Shown here: piece by piece, positions 17,085-25,959 of the stretch
How positions within the stretch are numbered: the first letter of the stretch is position 1
Layout: each line of letters begins with the position of its first letter
Assembly: GCA_002071175.1 (NCBI GenBank)
Contig: MWER01000004.1
Span: forward strand, 186,001-250,000
Direction: 5' to 3'
DNA from: Bacteroidetes bacterium ADurb.Bin037
GTDB taxonomy: Bacteria > Bacteroidota > Bacteroidia > Bacteroidales > UBA932
Length of the DNA stretch: 64,000 bases
The notes under the pieces: generated by a model
Told to the model about the DNA's origin: nothing
The model's database searches: none
What the model saw: only the letters and a program-made list of their open reading frames with translations
Program-made: the position numbers and the translations under genes

Positions 17085-18239
17085 ATGGAACCTGTTACTA
17101 AAGATAAAGCCGTGTTCGTAGGAGTTTTAAGACCTTCCGTCGATCCGGCTCTTTTTAACGACTATCTGGACGAACTTGAATTTTTGGCAGATACAGCCGG
17201 CCTTGAGCCGGGAGGCAGGTTTATTCAACGCCTTGAAAGACCTCATCCGAACACCTACCTGGGTAGCGGTAAGCTTCAGGAACTAAGTGCTTTTATAAAG
17301 TCTGAAAATATTTCCGTAGCGGTTTTTGATGATGAACTGACGCCCTCACAACTTAGAGATCTGGACAAGATCCTTGAGTGCAAAATTTTAGACAGAACGA
17401 ATCTTATCCTGGATATTTTTGCCCAACGCGCTAAAACCGCTTATGCAAAAACACAGGTAGAACTCGCTCAATATCAATATCTTCTTCCCCGACTTACACG
17501 TATGTGGACGCACCTGGAAAGACAGCGTGGCGGTATAGGCATGCGTGGCCCCGGAGAGGCTCAGCTCGAGACGGACCGACGCATTATCTTGGACAAAATC
17601 TCATTACTTAAGGAAAAGTTAAAAAAGATCGATCGACAGATGATGTCCCAGCGAAGTAACCGGGGAGCACTCGTCAGAATGGCACTTGTTGGCTATACGA
17701 ATGTGGGAAAAAGTACTTTGCTGAACCTGTTGGCCAAAACAGAAGTTTTTGCAGAAAACAAGCTTTTTGCAACTCTCGATACGACCGTACGCAAAGTGGT
17801 TGTTGACAATATTCCATTCCTTATAAGCGATACTGTGGGTTTTATCCGAAAACTGCCTACACAACTCGTAGAGTCTTTTAAAAGCACACTGGACGAAGTC
17901 CGGGAGAGTGATATCCTGCTGCATATTGTAGATATTTCACATCCCCATTTTGAGGAAATGATGCACGTTGTCAATGAAACGTTGCGTGAAATCGGCTGTG
18001 CAGACAAACCTATTTATCTTATATTCAACAAGATTGATGCTTTTAGGGAAGATGAAACCAATGAGGAAAAATTAGAGCTTGAAGACCTTAAAAGAACCTG
18101 GATGTCCAGACTTCACGATCCCTGCATATTCATCTCTGCTAAAGAAAAAACCAATATTGACCGGTTGCGCAAAGATCTTTACGGTATGGCAGCTGAAATA
18201 CAGGCCGGCAGGTATCCTTTCGGGACATTCCTGTGGTAG
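17085..18239 (+). CDS. hflX: GTPase HflX
   Basis: A ribosome-associated GTPase, known elsewhere to split stalled or stress-inactivated ribosomes. The 384-residue protein has an N-terminal HflX domain (ERPHPNTYLGSGKLQEL, then LDRTNLILDIFAQRAKT) and the linker motif GGIGMRGPGEAQLETDRR. The G domain has G1 GYTNVGKS at residues 203-210, G3 DTVGFIRKLP and G4 NKID. The ATG at 17085 immediately follows the tonB terminator, and I find no exact -7 box in front. The 208 nt after its stop hold no gene I can recognise. Confidence 0.96.
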   Translation: MEPVTKDKAVFVGVLRPSVDPALFNDYLDELEFLADTAGLEPGGRFIQRLERPHPNTYLGSGKLQELSAFIKSENISVAVFDDELTPSQLRDLDKILECKILDRTNLILDIFAQRAKTAYAKTQVELAQYQYLLPRLTRMWTHLERQRGGIGMRGPGEAQLETDRRIILDKISLLKEKLKKIDRQMMSQRSNRGALVRMALVGYTNVGKSTLLNLLAKTEVFAENKLFATLDTTVRKVVVDNIPFLISDTVGFIRKLPTQLVESFKSTLDEVRESDILLHIVDISHPHFEEMMHVVNETLREIGCADKPIYLIFNKIDAFREDETNEEKLELEDLKRTWMSRLHDPCIFISAKEKTNIDRLRKDLYGMAAEIQAGRYPFGTFLW

Positions 18240-18431
18240 GTTTTATTATCCTGATATTGGTAAACGGTACCGACCGGACTTTTACATGGTCCGTCAGGTT
18301 AAGATTCTATATTTCGCATGTTTACAGGTGGTAGAGAAGCAGCACAAGGGACATTTTTTCCGTCTTTGTATCTGAAATGAGTACCGGGATTGGTTTGAGT
18401 ATGTAAAACGCATTCATTTTTAATTATTTGT

Positions 18432-18439
18432 TACATTTG
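18432..18439 (+). promoter_or_regulatory. -7 box (TACATTTG) of the lipoprotein gene
   Basis: An exact TAnnTTTG match ending 8 nt before the ATG at 18448. It predicts a leader of about 2-4 nt. Confidence 0.65.
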
Positions 18440-18447
18440 CACATAGT

Positions 18448-19062
18448 ATGGTTGCTGTGTACCATAAAAGCCTGAAACGGATCCTTGCGGCGGCGGCTCT
18501 GATCCTGTTTTTATACGGATGCGGAGGAAATCCTTCAAAATTCGTAGACAACATTTATGTAGGTACATGGCATATAGATACATCCAGGGTAAGTATTTCC
18601 GTTACCATAGATGCGGGAGATGCTGCCGATCTCAAGATTTTTATGCCTTTTGTTACGGACAATTATCAGAAAATAAGAACATTGCTTAAGGATCCCTATA
18701 CTATTTATGTATCCGGCTCTTCAAATAATGACCCTTATTCCGGATCTTATTCCCTTCACTTCTCTTCCGGTAACGTTTATACCAATTCCTATAAACTTGT
18801 ACGCAATATACTGTTTATCACTTTTTCCGATAAATCGGGAAATAAATACACCATTCCATGCCAGGCAGACGGGAACACCCTTCAGATCGTTTATTCAACC
18901 CCTTATATGCAAGCCCTGTTTGCTGATTTCATTAAAGACAACTATCCCGAACAAGCTAAAGAATTTCTCCCCATACTTTCTTCCATTACCGTGACTATAG
19001 AAGGTCGCAGCGTTTACAATACAAGAACTCGCGGTTCAGTCTTGCAATATGAGCAACCGTAA
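18448..19062 (+). CDS. Hypothetical lipoprotein
   Basis: A 204-residue protein of no family I can name. The N-terminus is a lipoprotein signal peptide (LAAAALILFLYGCGG), with the lipid-modified cysteine in LYGC. The mature part starts with a YVGTWHID motif and alternates short polar and hydrophobic stretches, suggesting a small lipocalin-like beta barrel (inference only). The last 68 nt overlap the 3' end of the convergent frdB gene. The frdB end is well conserved, so this gene's C-terminus is the likelier one to have extended. The start is supported by a -7 box 8 nt upstream. Confidence 0.8.
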   Translation: MVAVYHKSLKRILAAAALILFLYGCGGNPSKFVDNIYVGTWHIDTSRVSISVTIDAGDAADLKIFMPFVTDNYQKIRTLLKDPYTIYVSGSSNNDPYSGSYSLHFSSGNVYTNSYKLVRNILFITFSDKSGNKYTIPCQADGNTLQIVYSTPYMQALFADFIKDNYPEQAKEFLPILSSITVTIEGRSVYNTRTRGSVLQYEQP

Positions 19063-19744
19063 TATTTTTGGGACATTCCATTTGGCACGATCCAATATTA
19101 GTGCATGATCCGAATCCCAACTCGTCCATTTTTGACACCATAGCACGTGCTCTACGGCTGGCTTCCGGCTTTCCTTGTGGCAGGAGCGACAATGCGCTTA
19201 CCCGCGATGCCACGAACAAAAGGGCCGATCCGTTTTTGCATGTGGCCACACATGCTCCGCATCCGATACAGGCCGAAGCGTCCATGCTTTCCTTTGCTTT
19301 CTCCGCAGAAACGGGTAAGGTGTGGGCTTCGGGAGCACTTCCGGTGTTAACGCTAATAAAACCACCCGCCTGCAGGATCTTATCGAAGGCTCTCCGATCT
19401 ACCATCAAGTCCCTTATAACAGGGAACGCTGCACTCCGCCAGGGTTCCACCGTTATTTGACTTCCGTCCGGAAAACGGCGCATATATAACTGGCATGTAG
19501 TAATCCCTTCGTCAGGTCCGTGTGGTCTTCCGTTGATAAATAATCCGCAAGCTCCGCATATCCCTTCCCTGCAATCGTGATCGAATGCGATCGTTTCCTT
19601 ACCCTGCTCAACCAGACTGTTGTTAAGGATGTCAAGCATTTCGAGAAAAGAGGTGTCTTCCGTGATATCATTGATTTCAAAACGCTCAAAATATCCTTTG
19701 GACCGGGGACCTGCCTGTCTCCATATTTTCAATACAAAATGCAT
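18995..19744 (-). CDS. frdB: Fumarate reductase / succinate dehydrogenase Fe-S subunit
   Basis: The electron-transfer subunit of the succinate:quinone oxidoreductase complex. It is 249 residues from the ATG at 19744, one base after the frdA stop. An upstream in-frame start would lie inside frdA. The N-terminal ferredoxin domain ligates [2Fe-2S] through CREGICGACG and a later Cys in EGITTCQL. The C-terminal domain has CIGCGACVATC and CTNIGSCQMECPKN for [4Fe-4S] and [3Fe-4S]. It belongs to the type found in Bacteroides and epsilonproteobacteria. No membrane-anchor subunit gene is adjacent. Confidence 0.96.
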   Translation of the reverse strand: MHFVLKIWRQAGPRSKGYFERFEINDITEDTSFLEMLDILNNSLVEQGKETIAFDHDCREGICGACGLFINGRPHGPDEGITTCQLYMRRFPDGSQITVEPWRSAAFPVIRDLMVDRRAFDKILQAGGFISVNTGSAPEAHTLPVSAEKAKESMDASACIGCGACVATCKNGSALLFVASRVSALSLLPQGKPEASRRARAMVSKMDELGFGSCTNIGSCQMECPKNITVAHIARLNREFLYCKRCDLL

Positions 19745-19745
19745 C

Positions 19746-21689
19746 TTATGTATATTTTCGTTCCGTAACGGGAATATTTTCAAATACCAGTTGTTCCTTG
19801 TGCAAAATGGGACCTCCGCCTTTATGATCGTATTGCCATGCTGCCACATGTTGAAAATGCTCGTCATCCCTGAGGGTTTCCCCGTCTTTTGTCGTGCTTT
19901 CGGTACGAAAATGACTTCCACACGATTCTTTACGGTATAAAGCATCGGTTACCATCAATTTGGCAAGGGTAAAATAGTCTTCCAGATGAATGGCCTTTTC
20001 GAGCTCCTGGTTCACCGTATTGCTGTTTCCCGGAATTCCCGCTTCTTCTCTGAAAGATGTCTCCAGTTGATCTATCAGGGGCATAGCTTCTTTCAACAGA
20101 TCGGCCGACCTTACGATTCCGGCATGATCCCACATCAGTTTACCCAGCTTGCGGTGAAAACGATCTATAGGAACATGACCTTTTATGTTCATCAATCTGT
20201 CTATCCGATCCTGAACTTCCGACCTGGCTTGAATAAAAACAGCAGAAGTGGGGTCGGGACAAGGTTCGTCAACTTTATCCGCTAAAAAGTCAGGCAATGT
20301 ATAAGGCAAAATAAAGAATCCGTCGGCCAACCCCTGCATCAGGGCTGAAGCACCCAGCCGGTTTGCCCCGTGATCGCTGAAATTGGCTTCACCTATGGCA
20401 AATAATCCATCAATGGTAGTCATCAGGTTATAGTCAACCCATAGTCCTCCCATCGTATAATGCATGGCAGGATATATTTGCATAGGCTCCTTCCAGGGAT
20501 CTTCCCCTGTTATCTTTTCATATATTTGGAACAAGTTCCCGTATTTCTCTTCGATCGTTTTTCTGCCCTGTGTAGAAAGGGCAAGGGAAAAATCCAGATA
20601 TACAGCTCTTCCTGTTTTGCTGACTCCCAGACCGGCCTCACACCGTTCCCTGGCAACGCGCGAAGCGATATCCCTGGGTACCAGGTTGCCGTAAGCGGGA
20701 TATTTGCGTTCCAGGTAATAATCCCTGTCCTGTTCAGGTATCTGGGAAGGTTTCTTTTTCCCTTCGCGTAGAGCCAAGGCGTCTTCTTTTTTGGACGGGA
20801 CCCAAATTCTTCCGTCATTCCGCAGCGATTCGCTCATTAGCGTAAGCTTGGACTGATATTCTCCCTGAACGGGAATACACGTAGGGTGAATCTGAGCAAA
20901 GCCGGGATTGGCAAAAAAAGCTCCTTTCTTCCAACATTGCACCAAAGCAGAAGCATTGGAGTACAGTGCATTTGTAGATAAAAAATAAACATTCGCGTAT
21001 CCTCCCGTAGCCAGTACAACGGCATGAGCCGGATAAACGTCGATCTTTCCTGTAACCATGTCACGGGTAATAATCCCCTTTGCCCGACCATCCTCAACCA
21101 CAAGGTCCATCATCTGTTGCCTGCTGTGGACCGTTACGGTTCCCCGGGCTACTTGCCGGTTCAAAGATGAACAGGCTGCCAGCAGCAACTGTTGGCCGGT
21201 TTGCCCTCTGGCATAAAACGTCCTGCTTACCAGCGAACCGCCAAAAGAACGATTGTCCAGGTATCCCGCGTAATCCCTCGCAAAGGGAACGCCAAGTGCA
21301 ACACAATGATCTATAATCGCATTGCTTATCTGTGCAAGCCTGTACACATTTGATTCCCTGGACCTGAAATCCCCGCCTTTAATGGTGTCCAGGAACAGCC
21401 GGTATACCGAATCATTGTCATTTCTATAATTCTTTGCCGCATTGATACCTCCCTGGGCTGATACCGAGTGTGCTCGGCGGGGTGAATCATTCATGCAAAA
21501 AACATTCACCCGATATCCCTGCTCACCTAATGCTGCAGCTGCCGAAGCCCCGGCCAATCCCGTTCCCACTACAACGACATGCATCCGTTCCCTGTTGGCG
21601 GGAGAAACACTTCTCAGTGTTTCCTTATGGGAAGACCATTTTTCTTCAAGCGGTCCTTCAGGAATCTTTGCATTAAGTATACCGGCCAT
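19746..21689 (-). CDS. frdA: Fumarate reductase / succinate dehydrogenase flavoprotein
   Basis: The catalytic subunit interconverting fumarate and succinate. It is 647 residues from the ATG at 21689; the longer reading to 21737 would start upstream of the promoter box. The FAD fold motif is [12 protein letters not shown] (residues 41-52), and the covalent FAD histidine is H74 in [15 protein letters not shown]. Catalytic blocks include [10 protein letters not shown] and the capping-domain [16 protein letters not shown]. In anaerobic Bacteroidales this enzyme normally works as a fumarate reductase in succinate production. The usual cytochrome b subunit gene is not upstream: a divergent namZ-like gene begins there instead. 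Confidence 0.97.
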   Translation of the reverse strand: MAGILNAKIPEGPLEEKWSSHKETLRSVSPANRERMHVVVVGTGLAGASAAAALGEQGYRVNVFCMNDSPRRAHSVSAQGGINAAKNYRNDNDSVYRLFLDTIKGGDFRSRESNVYRLAQISNAIIDHCVALGVPFARDYAGYLDNRSFGGSLVSRTFYARGQTGQQLLLAACSSLNRQVARGTVTVHSRQQMMDLVVEDGRAKGIITRDMVTGKIDVYPAHAVVLATGGYANVYFLSTNALYSNASALVQCWKKGAFFANPGFAQIHPTCIPVQGEYQSKLTLMSESLRNDGRIWVPSKKEDALALREGKKKPSQIPEQDRDYYLERKYPAYGNLVPRDIASRVARERCEAGLGVSKTGRAVYLDFSLALSTQGRKTIEEKYGNLFQIYEKITGEDPWKEPMQIYPAMHYTMGGLWVDYNLMTTIDGLFAIGEANFSDHGANRLGASALMQGLADGFFILPYTLPDFLADKVDEPCPDPTSAVFIQARSEVQDRIDRLMNIKGHVPIDRFHRKLGKLMWDHAGIVRSADLLKEAMPLIDQLETSFREEAGIPGNSNTVNQELEKAIHLEDYFTLAKLMVTDALYRKESCGSHFRTESTTKDGETLRDDEHFQHVAAWQYDHKGGGPILHKEQLVFENIPVTERKYT

Positions 21690-21708
21690 AATCTTTTTGT
21701 TTGTTCGA

Positions 21709-21716
21709 CAAAAATA
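21709..21716 (-). promoter_or_regulatory. -7 box (TATTTTTG) of frdAB
   Basis: An exact TAnnTTTG match on the minus strand, 19 nt upstream of the frdA ATG. Confidence 0.6.
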
Positions 21717-21757
21717 CAAAACAATGTCAAGATCCAATTTTTTCCTAACTTAGACGT

Positions 21758-22948
21758 ATGAAATGCTTGTTTTATTATATCGGAATTATAGGATTATTCC
21801 TGCTCTCCGTTTCCTGCGGGAATAGATGGAATAATGAACCGCTTCGCACCGGAGCGGAAAATACGGATACCTACCTTTCCCTGCTTGAGGGAAAAAGGGT
21901 GGGGATGCTTACAAACCATACGGCCCTTATAGACGAAACACATCTGGTAGACAGCCTGATCTCCCTGGGTGTTGACATCCGCATGATCTTTGCTCCGGAG
22001 CATGGCTTCCGGGGAAATGAAGATGCGGGGACACGTATTGATCACCATACAGACGGGGCTACAGGTGTTCCCATAGTCTCTGTATACGGAGCGGGGTTTA
22101 TCCCCGCCGACAGCCTGATGCAGCAATTGGATATTGCCATTTTTGATATACAGGATGTAGGTCTTAGGTTTTATACCTATCTCTCTTCTATGTATTATTT
22201 TATGGTAGCCTGTGCCCGGAATGATGTTCCGCTTATCGTTCTGGACCGGCCCAATCCTAACGGTCATATTGTTTCCGGTCCCGTTCTGGATATGCAGTAC
22301 CGGTCTTTTGTAGGGATCATCCCCATCCCGGTCGTTCATGGTATGACCTTGGGCGAACTGGCTTGTATGATCAATGGTGAATTGTGGCTTCCGGACAGCC
22401 TGCAGGTCAGCCTGACAGTCGTTCCGTGCTTGAATTACACCCATTCCACGCACTATGAACTGCCTGTAAAACCGTCTCCGAACCTGCCTAACAACCGCTC
22501 CATTTACCTGTATCCTTCCCTATGCCTTTTCGAAGGTACCCGGGTAAGTCTGGGAAGGGGTACCGAATTTCCTTTTCAGGTGTACGGACACCCAAAAATG
22601 AGCGGATATGATTTTTCCTTTACTCCGCTACCTGTCCCGGGAGCCATGAATCCTCCGCAAAAAGGCAATTTGTGTTACGGAGTGGACCTCAGGACTTCTC
22701 CGCCCGATGATATAATATGGGCTAACGGATTTGATCTGACCTATGTAATTGACGCCTTCAGGAACCTGCAAGAAAATGATGGAATGGGAGAAGATTTCTT
22801 TACTCCGTATTTCGAAAAACTAGTCGGTGTGAACTATGTTCGCACAATGATCCTGGAAGGAAAAGAGGCTGACCAGATTGCTGCTATGTGGTATGAAGAT
22901 CTGGAGTCATTTAAACAAAAAAGAAAAGAATATCTGATCTATCCCTGA
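21758..22948 (+). CDS. namZ: DUF1343 / NamZ-type exo-beta-N-acetylmuramidase, lipoprotein
   Basis: A 396-residue DUF1343 protein. Characterised members (Bacillus subtilis and Tannerella forsythia NamZ) remove terminal N-acetylmuramic acid from peptidoglycan fragments. The N-terminus is a lipoprotein signal with lipobox LSVSCG, so it is membrane-anchored and faces the periplasm or surface. Family blocks are RVGMLTNHTA, FAPEHGFRG (with the proposed catalytic Glu), IQDVGLRFYTY, LDRPNPNG and GTRVSLGRGTEFPFQVYG. It leads a tight plus-strand cluster, followed 4 nt later by a DUF4251 gene and then a GH20 hexosaminidase. This fits stepwise removal of MurNAc and GlcNAc. Confidence 0.9.
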   Translation: MKCLFYYIGIIGLFLLSVSCGNRWNNEPLRTGAENTDTYLSLLEGKRVGMLTNHTALIDETHLVDSLISLGVDIRMIFAPEHGFRGNEDAGTRIDHHTDGATGVPIVSVYGAGFIPADSLMQQLDIAIFDIQDVGLRFYTYLSSMYYFMVACARNDVPLIVLDRPNPNGHIVSGPVLDMQYRSFVGIIPIPVVHGMTLGELACMINGELWLPDSLQVSLTVVPCLNYTHSTHYELPVKPSPNLPNNRSIYLYPSLCLFEGTRVSLGRGTEFPFQVYGHPKMSGYDFSFTPLPVPGAMNPPQKGNLCYGVDLRTSPPDDIIWANGFDLTYVIDAFRNLQENDGMGEDFFTPYFEKLVGVNYVRTMILEGKEADQIAAMWYEDLESFKQKRKEYLIYP

Positions 22949-22952
22949 CATT

Positions 22953-23450
22953 ATGAAAAAGTTTATCGTCATTTCATTATGCATGCTGATTTTTATACCG
23001 TTCGGTGCTTCCGGCCAGTCTCAACAGGAAGCAAGGGATGCAAAAAAGGTTGCCGTTGAAGAACAAGTGAGAATGCTTGTAGAAAGCGGAACGTTTGAGA
23101 TCTCTTTCGATAGAGCGAACCCGGTAAGAGGAAGGTCTGTCATACTTTCCCCGGTTTATGAAATGAAATTTAACAACAATTGTGTTTCTACATACCTGCC
23201 TTATTTTGGACGGTCTTATACGGCTCCCGCCAATCCTGCTAAACTAGCCATTGAGCTTAATGAAACCGTGGTGGAAACTGAAACGGTAAAAGACCGCAAG
23301 AAAGGATATACCATCATTTTTTCCGCAAGAACAGAAACCAACGAAAACATTACCTTTTACCTTAGAATTAGTGCCAGCGGTATGGCAAGTCTTTCTATTA
23401 ACAGCAGTTCCAGAACAGCTATCACCTACCTGGGCTATTTAAAAATGTAA
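22953..23450 (+). CDS. DUF4251 domain protein, exported
   Basis: A 165-residue protein of the Bacteroidota-specific DUF4251 family. Residues 1-21 are a Sec signal peptide ending FGASGQ. The mature protein opens with a charged helix, then a beta-rich domain with the family motifs TFEISFDRANPVRGRSV and YLPYFGRSYTAP, ending ISASGMASLSINSSSR. Function is unknown. Its place between a NamZ-type muramidase (4 nt) and a GH20 hexosaminidase (6 nt) suggests it belongs to the same cell-wall sugar pathway, but the sequence does not prove it. Confidence 0.85.
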   Translation: MKKFIVISLCMLIFIPFGASGQSQQEARDAKKVAVEEQVRMLVESGTFEISFDRANPVRGRSVILSPVYEMKFNNNCVSTYLPYFGRSYTAPANPAKLAIELNETVVETETVKDRKKGYTIIFSARTETNENITFYLRISASGMASLSINSSSRTAITYLGYLKM

Positions 23451-23456
23451 CTTTTT

Positions 23457-25661
23457 ATGAATACTTTGATCGCATTATTGATGACCTCTTTAATCCACCT
23501 TATTCCGGCACCTGTAGAAATGATCCCCGGTAAAGGCAGTTTTATACTCCAAAACGGTACTGCTTTGTATATTCAGGATCCTTCCAAGGCAAAAGATGCA
23601 GTCTCGTTCCTTACGAGCACGCTGGAACCTTCTACCGGTATTGTCCCGGCAGTTGTAAAACAGTATCCCGCTGCGGGAGCCGTATTATTTGTATGCAACG
23701 ACTCCCTGCCTGCAGAAGGATATACGTTGACCGTAACTAAAGATTTGATTGAAATTGCCGCCAACGATCCGGCAGGTTATTTTTACGGGGTACAGACTTT
23801 GTTGCAACTGTTGCCTCCGGAAGTTTACCGGCCCGTTTACCAGCCTGATCAATACACCCCTGCTCTTGAACTACAAGTGCCTTGTGTCAGGATCCGCGAT
23901 TATCCCAGGTTTTCGCACCGTGGTATGATGTTGGACGTGAGCCGTCAATTCTTCACCGTTGATTATGTGATGCGGTTTATAGACTGGATGGCAAAACACA
24001 AGCTGAACCGCTTTCACTGGCATCTGGCAGACGACAACGGATGGCGCATTGAGATAAAAAAATATCCATATCTGACTAAAAAGGGAGCCTGGCGTGGTCC
24101 CGGAGAAGTGCTTCCTACCATGTACGGACACGCCGGTGAAAGATACGGAGGTTATTACACCCAGGAAGATATTCGCAGGATCGTGGCTTATGCATCGGCA
24201 CGTCAGGTAGAGATCATCCCGGAAATTGACCTTCCCGGACATTCCGCAGCGGCCATTGGTAGTTATCCGGACATCCTGTGCGATTTGACAACGGAAAAAG
24301 GGGAATTGAGCGCACAGGGGATGAGTAACAATGTCTGGTGTGCCTCATATGAGAAGAATTACAAAATGCTCGAAGATATTATCCGGGAAATGGTCCAATT
24401 GTTCCCTTCCCAATATTTTCACATTGGAGGTGATGAGGTTGTGACCAGCCAATGGACAAACTGCACCCGTTGTACAGCTTTCATGCATGAACACAATATG
24501 AAAGATCCCATGGAGATGCAATTCTATTTTGTGCAACGCATGCAACAGATCCTCAATAAATTCGGAAAAACGCTTGTGGGATGGGATGAGATCATGGAAG
24601 GAGGGGAACTGGATCGGGAAAAGACCGTTATTCTTGCCTGGCGACGCGCCGCCAATATTAAGGAAGCAACCAGTGCAGGATACAAGGTTATAGTACAACC
24701 CGCACAATATTACTACCTGGACATGAAACACACGCTGGCAGAAAGAGGCATGACATGGGCCGCGATATTTGATATTGATAAAGTTTATTCTTTCGATCCT
24801 GTCGAAACTCCCGGATTGACTGCCGATGAGGCCTCTAAAGTTTTGGGTATCCAGGGGGGATTGTGGGCGGAATTATTGAATATGCCGCCCCGTATTGCAG
24901 AATATCAGACATATCCCCGGCTTTGTGCCCTTGCCGAAACAGCTTGGAGTCCAAAGGAAAATAAGAATTGGGAAGATTTTAAGACCCGCCTAAGCGAAAC
25001 CCATTTTGACCGGTTATATCATATGGGAATCCGTTTTCGCATACCGCCTCCCCTGGCAGATTACGTAAACGGATATATCTGCGCTCAAAACGAATACCCC
25101 TGGATGGTAATACGTTATACTTGCGACGGGACCGATCCCGATTCGCGTTCTCCGCTCTATACGGGGCCTATAAGCACCAAAACACCCGAATCATACCGTT
25201 TTGCATCCTTCTTCCGGGATGATATCCGCAGTATAGTCCGTGAAGCAAACCTTCCCTATGAACGCTATCAAAAACCGATAACCCACGTTACCGGAAATAT
25301 CAATATTCATCCACGTACTCCCCTTTCGCTGCTCGGAGACAATAATCGCTCGACATATGTAAGATGCTTCGGTCCCCTCAAAGAAGGTCAATCGTTATTA
25401 TACACTTTTGAAGAACCGCTCAAAACAAAAGGCATTACTATTCAAACCGGTCTGCCATATGCAGAAATTAATATAGTGGATTTTGCATACGTGGAATATT
25501 CGCCGGACGGTACATCTTTTAAAAAAGCTGACTGCCCATGGAAAGACGGCGGATGTCGTTTTGTACCGGAAGGTCCTGTTAAAGCGGTACGCATCGTTTT
25601 TGAGAATGGAAACCAGATACCTACTTATTTTTTACAGGATCTTTTAATAGAAAATCAATAA
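23457..25661 (+). CDS. GH20 beta-N-acetylhexosaminidase
   Basis: A glycoside hydrolase family 20 enzyme that removes non-reducing GlcNAc or GalNAc by substrate-assisted catalysis. It is 734 residues long. After a short hydrophobic N-terminus lies the GH20b domain (to about residue 150). The TIM barrel starts at FSHRGMMLDVSRQFF and includes NRFHWHLADDNGWRIEI. The catalytic Asp-Glu pair is D326-E327 in HIGGDEV, and WGG-type tryptophans are present (GWDEIMEGG, GGLWAELLN). The C-terminus has a chitobiase-like beta domain and a discoidin-like tail. Substrate could be peptidoglycan, chitin oligomers or host glycans; the namZ neighbour favours the first. Confidence 0.95.
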   Translation: MNTLIALLMTSLIHLIPAPVEMIPGKGSFILQNGTALYIQDPSKAKDAVSFLTSTLEPSTGIVPAVVKQYPAAGAVLFVCNDSLPAEGYTLTVTKDLIEIAANDPAGYFYGVQTLLQLLPPEVYRPVYQPDQYTPALELQVPCVRIRDYPRFSHRGMMLDVSRQFFTVDYVMRFIDWMAKHKLNRFHWHLADDNGWRIEIKKYPYLTKKGAWRGPGEVLPTMYGHAGERYGGYYTQEDIRRIVAYASARQVEIIPEIDLPGHSAAAIGSYPDILCDLTTEKGELSAQGMSNNVWCASYEKNYKMLEDIIREMVQLFPSQYFHIGGDEVVTSQWTNCTRCTAFMHEHNMKDPMEMQFYFVQRMQQILNKFGKTLVGWDEIMEGGELDREKTVILAWRRAANIKEATSAGYKVIVQPAQYYYLDMKHTLAERGMTWAAIFDIDKVYSFDPVETPGLTADEASKVLGIQGGLWAELLNMPPRIAEYQTYPRLCALAETAWSPKENKNWEDFKTRLSETHFDRLYHMGIRFRIPPPLADYVNGYICAQNEYPWMVIRYTCDGTDPDSRSPLYTGPISTKTPESYRFASFFRDDIRSIVREANLPYERYQKPITHVTGNINIHPRTPLSLLGDNNRSTYVRCFGPLKEGQSLLYTFEEPLKTKGITIQTGLPYAEINIVDFAYVEYSPDGTSFKKADCPWKDGGCRFVPEGPVKAVRIVFENGNQIPTYFLQDLLIENQ

Positions 25662-25959
25662 CTTACTCTTTTTCAAATATTTTACACATCAACTTTACTG
25701 TTTATAACTACCCTCCTGCTTGTGCAAAACCTGTTTACTAAACTGAAGATAAAAAAGTGATTTTTGTTAATAATTTTTGATTTGTGGATAAATGGTGTTT
25801 TATCTATATTTACCAACAATGATATAAACATCACTTTTATATAAATAATTGGTTATAATGCTGATTTATAAATAATTATTTTATTTATCAACAAATCAAC
25901 AAACAAACAATACATACAATAATCTTAAAAAGAAATTATTTATTTATTTAATTGCTTCT
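25662..25959. other. AT-rich intergenic region, candidate replication origin (oriC)
   Basis: The largest gene-free gap in the window (298 nt), strongly AT-rich and built of runs such as TTATTTATTTA and CAACAAA repeats. It contains a perfect DnaA box (TGTGGATAA, 25783-25791) and near-matches: TTATCAACA (25885-25893), TGTGCAAAA (25721-25729) and TTTTACACA (about 25680-25688). No TAnnTTTG box for ruvB is evident. Alternatively it is simply a long AT-rich promoter and leader for the ruvB run. Confidence 0.4.
25783..25791 (-). promoter_or_regulatory. Perfect DnaA box (TTATCCACA)
   Basis: TGTGGATAA on the plus strand is the exact complement of the high-affinity DnaA box TTATCCACA. It lies in the middle of the AT-rich gap. 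Confidence 0.55.

Noticed and set aside
21758-25661. namZ-GH20 cluster considered as a full polysaccharide utilisation locus
   Set aside because: No SusC/SusD pair or dedicated regulator is adjacent. The TonB-dependent receptor at 11.4-13.7 kb is separate and lacks a SusD partner.
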